Below, piece after piece: positions 7,004 through 12,027 of a stretch of DNA of 12,027 nt. This DNA is from Vallitaleaceae bacterium (GTDB taxonomy: Bacteria > Bacillota > Clostridia > Lachnospirales > Vallitaleaceae), in the NCBI GenBank assembly GCA_027858555.1, contig JAQICP010000345.1, positions 1 through 12,027 of the forward strand, read 5' to 3'. Below the pieces are notes generated by a model. That model was not told the origin of the DNA. It was given only the letters and a program-made list of their open reading frames with translations, and did not search any database. The position numbers and the translations under genes were made by a program. The stretch's first letter is position 1. Every line of letters starts with the position of its first letter.

Positions 7004-8164
7004 TTAATGTTTAATGGTGTATTTTCTACTGATGAATTTAGATATACCATTAAGAATGAGTACCATTATAATGATTACCGTGCCTATTGCACAAGCCATT
7101 TCAATATTACCTTCTTCTTTGGCAACCGCATATGCCTTCACTGTCAAAGTAGCTCCCGAGCTAAACAATGACGGTATTCTTGAAACCGTTCCTGCTGTTA
7201 AAAGTAGTGCTGCAGACTCGCCAATGATTCTACCAATACTGAGTATGATAGCCACTACAATGCCTGGAATAGCACTGGGCAAAACTGATTTTCTAATGGT
7301 ATATAGCTTCGTTGCACCAAGACCCAAAGAGCCTTCTCTATACGTCATTGGAACAGCTTTTAGAGACTCCTCAGTTTGTCTGACAATAATCGGTAGCAGA
7401 ATGATGCTCACCGTTAATGCCCCAGACAGTAGTGAGTAATTGAATTTGAACAAGCCTACAAATACGATCATGCCGAACAATCCATATATGATTGAAGGTA
7501 TGCCTGAAAGACTTTCAGTAGCAAATCGAATCACTTTGACCAATCTACCTTCTTTCGCATATTCAACCAGATAGATCGCTGCAAATATACCGATAGGACC
7601 GGCAATCAGCAAGGATAAGCCTATCATCATTAACGTCGTAATAATCATTGGATAGACGCCGCCACCTGGCCGGAACATCTTGACCCCGATCACGTTGTCT
7701 GTTTGTTGATTGATGACATCATTAATTTCCTCTGCTGTGAAATCTTCCACCTTCGTATTGCCAATTTTTTTAATGACATCACCTTTTTTCAGTGCATATG
7801 CATCATCTGCTCTATTGGTTGAAGCGTCCACATTGGCCTTAGAACTGATTGAGGTAACACCCATGAAGATACCATCTTCTGTTTCGATTTCACCAATGGT
7901 AATACCTAACTTATTGTCTGCACCATCCTCTGCAATAGGTACATTCAGATATTGGGTATCTTGTTCATAATCACTCATGAAAAAATTAAGATCAATATGA
8001 CCGATGCCTTTTGAAAAAATAAAAGCTAAAATCATTACTAATACGCCTATTGTAAATAGGGTTGCAACCCCAATGACCCCATAGAAGAAGCCATCTTTTA
8101 TAATCCGCGAACTTGAAGTTCTAGCAAGTGTGGTGCCGTGGTCTAAGAATTTTTGATTATTCAT
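7004..8164 (-). CDS. pstA: Phosphate ABC transporter permease PstA with an inserted PDZ-like domain
   Basis: Membrane permease that pairs with PstC to form the phosphate channel. It has TM1 (about 26-51), several TM segments from about 170 onward, the motif ESLSGIPSIIYGLFG (217-231) and the EAA loop EGSLGLGATKLYTIRKSVLP (277-296), which contacts PstB. At 386 residues it is about 90 longer than typical PstA. The surplus lies between TM1 and TM2, on the outer face. Residues about 86-166 read as a PDZ domain: LGITIGEI at the start, LKKGDVIKKIGNTKVEDF in the middle, and VIGVKMFRPGG as the last strand. The flanking FFMSD and GGGVYPMIITT match ordinary PstA, so the domain looks cleanly inserted. 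AGAGGT precedes the ATG; pstC ends 11 bases upstream. Confidence 0.95.
   Translation of the reverse strand: MNNQKFLDHGTTLARTSSSRIIKDGFFYGVIGVATLFTIGVLVMILAFIFSKGIGHIDLNFFMSDYEQDTQYLNVPIAEDGADNKLGITIGEIETEDGIFMGVTSISSKANVDASTNRADDAYALKKGDVIKKIGNTKVEDFTAEEINDVINQQTDNVIGVKMFRPGGGVYPMIITTLMMIGLSLLIAGPIGIFAAIYLVEYAKEGRLVKVIRFATESLSGIPSIIYGLFGMIVFVGLFKFNYSLLSGALTVSIILLPIIVRQTEESLKAVPMTYREGSLGLGATKLYTIRKSVLPSAIPGIVVAIILSIGRIIGESAALLLTAGTVSRIPSLFSSGATLTVKAYAVAKEEGNIEMACAIGTVIIIMVLILNGISKFISRKYTIKH
7667..7909 (-). other. PDZ-like domain insertion encoded within pstA
   Basis: Codons for PstA residues about 86-166. The segment follows PDZ order: a carboxylate-binding-type strand (LGITIGEI), a loop with GVTSISS, a helix with polar residues and Ala, the hallmark LKKGDVIKKIG, a helix (AEEINDVINQQ) and a closing strand before RPGG. 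Such domains bind protein C-termini or extended peptides. Here it would sit outside the membrane, next to where PstS docks. The fold assignment comes from motif reading alone. Confidence 0.7.
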
Positions 8165-8175
8165 CTAATCTACCT

Positions 8176-9117
8176 CTACTGTTCACTGATTTTAGCTTTT
8201 GCGCGCGCTAAGATCAGATTGATTACAATTATGAAAACAAAGAGTACAACCCCCGTCGAGAAAAGCATCTCTTGATGCATACCAAAGGCATAACTCATCT
8301 CTAATGCTATATTCGTTGTTAGTGGTCGAATCGGTTCCCATATGCTAGTTGGAATGCCACCTTGTGGATTACCTGCTACTAAGATGACTGCCATGGTCTC
8401 ACCAATAGCTCGCCCTATACCAAGGACTACACCTGTAATAATACCCGATTTTGCCGCAGGTAATATTACTTTGAAAATCGTCTGAATTTTCGAAGCACCC
8501 AGTCCATAAGAGCCTTCTCTAAATGAATTAGGTACCACTCGAATGGCATTTTCTGTGATTGTGATAATGGTTGGTAGAATCATGATGGTTAGAACAATCA
8601 TGACCGCAAATAGGGATTGCCCTTGTGCTTTTGGCGATATGTCTCTAATCCACGGAACAATTATACCAAGTCCAAATACACCATATAGAATGGATGGTAT
8701 ACCTGCCAGCAACTCCACCGCTGGTTTAACAATTTTTTTAACTGGTTCTGGTGCTATCTCAGCAATAAAAACTGCTGTCAGAACTGAGATAGGTACACCT
8801 ATTACAATAGCCCCAAGTGTTGCAACTATAGAACCAATAATCATATATAGTACGCCGTAAAGTGCAACCTCAGGATTATCAGAGTAATCCCATTCCAAGC
8901 CTGTAATGAACTTAATGAATGAGTAGGTACCCTCATGATTGCCCGTAAAAAATGGTTGTAGTCCTTTATAAAACACAAAAAATGTAATAGCTGCAACACA
9001 TATAATGGCAACACTTGCATTAATTAAAAACCATGCCTTAGCAACCGCTTCAATTTTTTCTCTTTTTCTATTGGCTGCTATATCTTTATTCATATCTTTG
9101 CTCATATCTTTTTCCAT
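8176..9117 (-). CDS. pstC: Phosphate ABC transporter permease PstC
   Basis: Membrane permease partner of PstA. The 313-residue length is normal. It has a short polar N-terminus, TM1 (about 29-50), an outer loop with FITGLEWDYSD, and further TM segments between about 87 and 305. The PstC motif ELLAGIPSILYGVFGL lies at 135-150 and the EAA loop EGSYGLGASKIQTIFKVILP at 201-220. The latter docks onto PstB. Unlike PstA, it carries no extra outer domain. GAGGAG lies only three bases before the ATG, which is closer than ideal. The N-terminus is a 12-bp tandem repeat with in-frame ATGs at residues 5 and 9, which are alternative but less likely starts. A large hairpin precedes the gene in the transcript. 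Confidence 0.97.
   Translation of the reverse strand: MEKDMSKDMNKDIAANRKREKIEAVAKAWFLINASVAIICVAAITFFVFYKGLQPFFTGNHEGTYSFIKFITGLEWDYSDNPEVALYGVLYMIIGSIVATLGAIVIGVPISVLTAVFIAEIAPEPVKKIVKPAVELLAGIPSILYGVFGLGIIVPWIRDISPKAQGQSLFAVMIVLTIMILPTIITITENAIRVVPNSFREGSYGLGASKIQTIFKVILPAAKSGIITGVVLGIGRAIGETMAVILVAGNPQGGIPTSIWEPIRPLTTNIALEMSYAFGMHQEMLFSTGVVLFVFIIVINLILARAKAKISEQ
9079..9114 (-). repeat. 12-bp tandem repeat at the 5' end of pstC
   Basis: Three 12-base units directly after the start codon encode EKDM, SKDM and NKDI, with a shared AAAGATAT core. Each of the first two units ends in an in-frame ATG. As in pstB, the unit length is a multiple of three and the repeat lies in the polar cytoplasmic N-terminus. 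Confidence 0.75.
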
Positions 9118-9180
9118 ATATACTCCTCAGATATTCATTCACAACTAATTAATCATATACCTATTATTTTAAATTTATAC

Positions 9181-9220
9181 ACACAAGCAAATATAACCCA
9201 TCGATTACATTTGCTTATGT
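9181..9220 (-). promoter_or_regulatory. Strong hairpin between pstS and pstC
   Basis: On the minus strand, ACATAAGCAAATGTAA (9205-9220) can pair with TTATATTTGCTTGTGT (9181-9196) around an 8-base loop. This is a 16-bp stem with two G-U pairs. It starts 64 bases after the pstS stop. There is no T-tract, so it is more likely an mRNA-stabilising or processing element, or a leaky terminator that raises PstS relative to the permeases, than a full terminator. No other feature is clear in the 167-base gap. Confidence 0.65.
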
Positions 9221-9284
9221 CAATCTATATGAATTTTACATTAATACTTTACATCAACTTTTACCAATGAGGTAGAATCCCTAT

Positions 9285-10154
9285 CTAGTTGACTGGAATG
9301 CCGCCCTCTTCTTCAACGATTTCTTGACCTTCAGGACTGAGTATAAAGTCAATATATGCAAGTGCCGTATCACTCATGTTTTCTTCATGATACATCATGA
9401 TAAAAGGTCTTGAGATTGGGAATGTGTCATTAAGTACGTTACCCACTGTTGCTTCTACACCTTCAACCAAAAGTGGCTTAACTGTATCATCGATATAAGT
9501 GAATGAGACATACCCGATTGCTGATTCATTAGTTGCTACTGTTACCTGAACATTACCATTACCTTCTGCATTGATTGCATCTGATGATAATTCATCTTCA
9601 AAACCAACTATTTCTTCAAAAGCGCCTCTTGTACCTGATCCATCTTCTCTTGATACAACTACGATTGGTCCTGCCGTACCACCAACTTCTGACCAGTCAG
9701 TGATTTCACCTTTGAATATGCCGAGTATCTGATCCATTGTTATATCATTCATTGCCGTATTTGAAGGATGAACAATTACTGCAATTCCGTCGTAAGCAAT
9801 AACAACTTCAGTCATGCCCCAACTTTTTTCTTCATCTTTAAGTTTTCTTGATGCAGCTCCAAACTCAGTTGTGCCCTCATCAGCATTTTTAACACCACCT
9901 GATGAACCAATACCTTCGTAAGTTGCATCTACGTTGGGATTTAGTGCCATGAATTCGTCCATTGTTGCCAAAGCAATTTTTTCAACTGATGTTGAACCTG
10001 AACCTGTTACTACACCACTACTCATAGTGTCACCTGTAGCAGCTTCTGGCGTTGTATTTAGAGTATCACCTGTTGTATCATCTGTACTGCAACCTGTAAT
10101 ACCTACTAGACTCAAAACAATAACCAATGCTAATAATATTTTGAAATTTTTCAT
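9285..10154 (-). CDS. pstS: Phosphate-binding lipoprotein PstS
   Basis: Extracytoplasmic phosphate-binding protein that delivers phosphate to PstC/PstA. The 289-residue precursor has a lipoprotein signal peptide with the lipobox ITGC, so Cys22 should be lipidated and anchor the protein to the outer face of the membrane. A Thr/Asp/Gly-rich linker (about 23-47) follows. Phosphate-site motifs are visible: GSGSTS (51-56), GIGSSGGVKNADEG (about 81-94) and SREDGSGTR (168-176), whose Asp and Arg are typical phosphate ligands. The length is at the short end of the family. GGAGG lies six bases before the ATG. It is the first gene of the operon and is preceded by the PHO box array. A hairpin separates it from pstC. 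Confidence 0.96.
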   Translation of the reverse strand: MKNFKILLALVIVLSLVGITGCSTDDTTGDTLNTTPEAATGDTMSSGVVTGSGSTSVEKIALATMDEFMALNPNVDATYEGIGSSGGVKNADEGTTEFGAASRKLKDEEKSWGMTEVVIAYDGIAVIVHPSNTAMNDITMDQILGIFKGEITDWSEVGGTAGPIVVVSREDGSGTRGAFEEIVGFEDELSSDAINAEGNGNVQVTVATNESAIGYVSFTYIDDTVKPLLVEGVEATVGNVLNDTFPISRPFIMMYHEENMSDTALAYIDFILSPEGQEIVEEEGGIPVN

Positions 10155-10232
10155 TTTAACCCTCCATGAATGTGTGATTAATCTTCTATGTATTTGCTTT
10201 ACTCATTTAAGATACCACCCGGTAGTTAAGAC

Positions 10233-10262
10233 ACTATTTGCCGAGTGTTAAGTCTATGTAAA
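10233..10262 (-). promoter_or_regulatory. Candidate PhoB-dependent pst core promoter
   Basis: On the minus strand, TTTACA (10257-10262), itself one of the PHO-box hexamers, lies 18 bases before AATAGT (10233-10238), which matches the -10 consensus at four of six positions. Weak core elements overlapping activator sites are usual in Pho-regulated promoters. The assignment is tentative. Confidence 0.3.
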
Positions 10263-10306
10263 GTTATGTAGCGTCATGTAGCGTTTGATGTAGCGTTTGA
10301 TGTAAG
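10246..10306 (-). promoter_or_regulatory. PHO box array upstream of pstS
   Basis: Six direct hexamers read on the minus strand: CTTACA (10301-10306), GCTACA (10289-10294), GCTACA (10277-10282), GCTACA (10267-10272), TTTACA (10257-10262) and TTAACA (10246-10251). Their ACA cores are 12, 12, 10, 10 and 11 bases apart. This matches the TTAACA-like direct repeats with about one helical turn of spacing bound by Firmicutes PhoP. A further TTAACT lies 22 bases beyond the last one (10224-10229). The two most upstream intervals are near-exact copies of a 12-bp unit. The site would be bound by phosphorylated PhoB/PhoP to activate pst transcription. Confidence 0.8.
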
Positions 10307-10340
10307 TTTTAATTACTTACTGATTTCATTTCACAAGTAC

Positions 10341-10349
10341 ATTATATCA
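10341..10349 (-). promoter_or_regulatory. Extended -10 promoter upstream of the PHO box
   Basis: TGATATAAT on the minus strand is a perfect extended -10 (TGn plus TATAAT) with only a poor -35. Transcription would start about 180 bases before pstS and run through the PHO box, so it could give basal pst expression that bound regulator might block. In the rest of the 302-base gap between pstS and the zinc-ribbon gene I see the PHO box and the terminator described here, but no additional gene. Confidence 0.5.
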
Positions 10350-10403
10350 CTACACCCCATAATAGTGTATACTGGCCAAGCTTTATCATCCTTCCTATCG
10401 TAC

Positions 10404-10435
10404 AAAAAAAAGACGGCTCGTCTATACGAGTCGTC
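10404..10435 (-). terminator. Rho-independent terminator after the zinc-ribbon gene
   Basis: On the minus strand, GACGACTCGT (10426-10435) pairs with ACGAGCCGTC (10412-10421) around a 4-base loop, with one A-C mismatch, followed by eight T. It lies about 21 bases after the stop codon of the zinc-ribbon gene and separates that unit from the pst operon. Confidence 0.9.
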
Positions 10436-10456
10436 CCTAGTCTAATCTGCTATTAA

Positions 10457-11074
10457 CTACATGTATGAATCCATTGCATCTTGAATCTCATAAATCATGT
10501 CTTCTACTAGACTAAACATAGTTATTACAAATACGATAGCTAAAATGATGCCTACTATTAAGAAAATCAATTTTGCTTTACCATAATTACTTAGTGACTT
10601 GTTCTTTGATGTCATTGCGATTATGATTTCGATAATAGCCCCAAGTGGCACTATTCTAAGTAAAAACAAGCCTAACCAAGCAATAACTGGTACAGGTTTT
10701 ACTGCAATTGGTTCTTGTATTTGTGGCTCAACATATGTTGCACCTTGTGGTGGTACCGCTGCATATACTGGCGCTTGTTGTGGTACTTCTGCTGGTGCTT
10801 TTACTACTGGCGCTTGTTGTGGTGCTTCTGCTGGTGTTTCTGCTGGTACTTCTGCTTGTACTTCTGCTGGTACTTCTGCTTGTACTTCTGCTTGTACTTC
10901 TGCGGGTGTTTCTACTTGAACTGGTTCTTCTGTCTCTACAGATTGTACTGATTCACTACTTGCTGGTCCAACTGTATCATCAGCTACGACTGCAGCAAAC
11001 TCAGCTGCACAACTTACGCAAAACTTTGCACTTTCTTCATTACTTGTGCCACATTTTGAACATATTTTTTCCAT
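10457..11074 (-). CDS. Zinc-ribbon membrane protein with an Ala/Glu/Pro/Val repeat linker
   Basis: Protein of 205 residues with unknown role. The N-terminus is a zinc ribbon with Cys5, Cys8, Cys19 and Cys22 (CSKCG and CVSC), the short type common at the start of Firmicutes membrane proteins. Residues about 48-118 are a low-complexity acidic linker built on PAEV/QAEV units and PQQAPV. The C-terminal third has two hydrophobic segments (about 129-151 and 166-190) separated by KNKSLSNYGKAK, and a short acidic tail. The zinc ribbon is probably cytoplasmic. The ribosome binding site GGGAGG overlaps the stop codon of the upstream ligase gene, only 13 bases away, so the two are likely co-transcribed and coupled; the terminator downstream closes the unit. 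A functional link to cell-wall synthesis is only a guess from position. Confidence 0.85.
   Translation of the reverse strand: MEKICSKCGTSNEESAKFCVSCAAEFAAVVADDTVGPASSESVQSVETEEPVQVETPAEVQAEVQAEVPAEVQAEVPAETPAEAPQQAPVVKAPAEVPQQAPVYAAVPPQGATYVEPQIQEPIAVKPVPVIAWLGLFLLRIVPLGAIIEIIIAMTSKNKSLSNYGKAKLIFLIVGIILAIVFVITMFSLVEDMIYEIQDAMDSYM
10822..10917 (-). repeat. 12-bp tandem repeat in the zinc-ribbon gene
   Basis: Eight consecutive 12-base units (plus-strand consensus GTACTTCTGCTK) encode the PAEV/QAEV linker. A second, longer duplication of about 39-bp period (TACTGGCGCTTGTTGTGGT at 10766 and again at 10805) encodes the two PQQAPV blocks. Copy number probably varies between strains. The repeats produce long spurious open frames on the opposite strand. 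Confidence 0.85.
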
Positions 11075-11087
11075 TACTACATCCTCC

Positions 11088-12027
11088 CTATTTCTTGAGA
11101 CCGTCTAGATTATTGACTTGAAACAAATTGTTATTAAAACTATATGAAAGGTCCGCTTTTCGCTTAAACCGCTGCATTGCTATTTTAATGATATCTGTCA
11201 ATAGTTCTTTGTACGATTTACCTTTTGGTTCCCATAAATAGAATGATAAAGAACCCGGTATGGTGTTCATTTCATTGAAAAACACTTCTTCTGTTGAAGC
11301 ATCAATTATATAGTCAATTCTTACCACGCCACTACATCCAAATGCTTTAAATACTTGCAAAGAATAATCTTCAATCTTCTCTTGCATGGCTTCAGTAATC
11401 TTGGCTGGTATCTCTCTCTTTGCACTTACCATACCCTTGCTCTGATTACCCATATATTTATCATTAAAGGATAATATCTCCGAATTAGCAACAGGCTCTT
11501 CCAAAAAAGAGGTTTCAGCGTGTTCTATGTCCCCAAGTACTGAACAATTGATCTCACGGATTGATTCTACCATCCGTTCAACTAAGACACGTTCATCCAT
11601 GCTAATGGCCAAATCTACAGCATCAATTAATTCACTTTTATTTTTAGCTTTAGTAACCCCGATACTTGAACCGCCGCTTGCAGGTTTTACAATCATAGGA
11701 TACGCAAGCTTCTCTTCAATTCGTTCAATCCAAGCCTTTTCCTTACCAAGCCACTCATACTTGTAAAATGCCACATATGCCACTACTGGAATGTCGAGTG
11801 ACGTGAGTATATACTTAGTCATCACTTTGTCCATACTCACAGCTGCTGCACCCACGTTGGAGCTACCATATGGGATGTCTAGCATTTCAAACATGCCTTG
11901 CAAGGAACCATCTTCTCCCTTATTACCATGAGTTATTGGTAGAGCAACATCAAAAGTCGTAATTGGCTTTTTAGATAATCCAAATGGAATCTTTACGATA
12001 TCAATCCCTTGATTTGTTTTAACAAAT
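11088..12027 (-). CDS. D-alanine--D-alanine ligase family protein (5' end beyond window)
   Basis: ATP-grasp enzyme that joins two D-alanines for peptidoglycan precursor synthesis, or a close relative. The reading frame stays open to the window edge, so at least 313 codons are present and an N-terminal part of roughly 40-60 residues is missing. Visible motifs are THGNKGEDGSLQG (the family's HGxxGEDG element), VKPASGGSSIGV (ATP-binding Lys and glycine-rich loop), VERMV, VVRIDYI and FNEMNTIPGS, which supplies the Mg-binding Glu/Asn. The omega-loop region (NDKYMGNQSKGM) and the NTIPGSLSFYLWE ending differ from E. coli DdlB and suggest a divergent Clostridia clade, so the second substrate (D-Ala, D-Ser or D-Lac) cannot be decided by eye. 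The stop codon overlaps the ribosome binding site of the following zinc-ribbon gene. Confidence 0.9.
   Translation of the reverse strand, partial: FVKTNQGIDIVKIPFGLSKKPITTFDVALPITHGNKGEDGSLQGMFEMLDIPYGSSNVGAAAVSMDKVMTKYILTSLDIPVVAYVAFYKYEWLGKEKAWIERIEEKLAYPMIVKPASGGSSIGVTKAKNKSELIDAVDLAISMDERVLVERMVESIREINCSVLGDIEHAETSFLEEPVANSEILSFNDKYMGNQSKGMVSAKREIPAKITEAMQEKIEDYSLQVFKAFGCSGVVRIDYIIDASTEEVFFNEMNTIPGSLSFYLWEPKGKSYKELLTDIIKIAMQRFKRKADLSYSFNNNLFQVNNLDGLKK

Noticed and set aside
10246..10306. CRISPR-like repeats upstream of pstS
   Set aside because: The units are 10-12 bases with no unique spacers of CRISPR length; they fit PHO-box hexamers.
10599..11121. Long plus-strand open frames rich in Leu, Cys and Thr/Ala/Ser opposite the zinc-ribbon gene
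   Set aside because: They are by-products of the 12-bp repeat read on the other strand, with biased composition and no ribosome binding sites.

Overview
The window reads as chromosomal DNA of a low-GC Gram-positive bacterium, most likely of class Clostridia. The evidence is the AT-rich sequence, strong GGAGG-type ribosome binding sites, a lipoprotein-type PstS, the gene order pstS-pstC-pstA-pstB-phoU-phoB-phoR, and an upstream phosphate-regulator (PHO) box of the Firmicutes PhoP type. I cannot name a genus. Every credible gene lies on the minus strand, so transcription runs from right to left.

Layout in transcription order. (1) 12027-10457: the 3' part of a D-Ala-D-Ala ligase-family gene, cut by the window edge and closely coupled to a zinc-ribbon, two-TM membrane protein with an Ala/Glu/Pro/Val repeat linker; a T8-tailed hairpin ends this unit. 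(2) 10350-9118: a regulatory region with an extended -10 promoter and an array of six hexamers forming a PHO box, then pstS, then a strong 16-bp hairpin. (3) 9117-5414: pstC, pstA, pstB and phoU, tightly packed. (4) 5405-2894: the response regulator phoB/phoP and the sensor kinase phoR/pnpS. (5) 2656-1823: an unrecognised membrane-anchored protein. (6) 1787-146: guaA (GMP synthase) with its own promoter. (7) 145-1: a short stretch downstream of guaA with an 11-bp tandem repeat, which may be the edge of an integrated element.

How it works together: PstS captures phosphate outside the membrane, PstC and PstA form the channel and PstB drives uptake. PhoU links transporter state to the PhoR kinase, and PhoR-phosphorylated PhoB should bind the PHO box to switch the operon on.

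Three observations stand out. The response-regulator gene has an in-frame TAA that cuts off the DNA-binding wing, while the remaining 20 codons of a normal C-terminus are still readable after the stop. PstA carries a PDZ-like domain of roughly 80 residues inserted in its first extracytoplasmic loop. The PHO box is an unusually long array of near-identical repeats, part of which looks recently duplicated.
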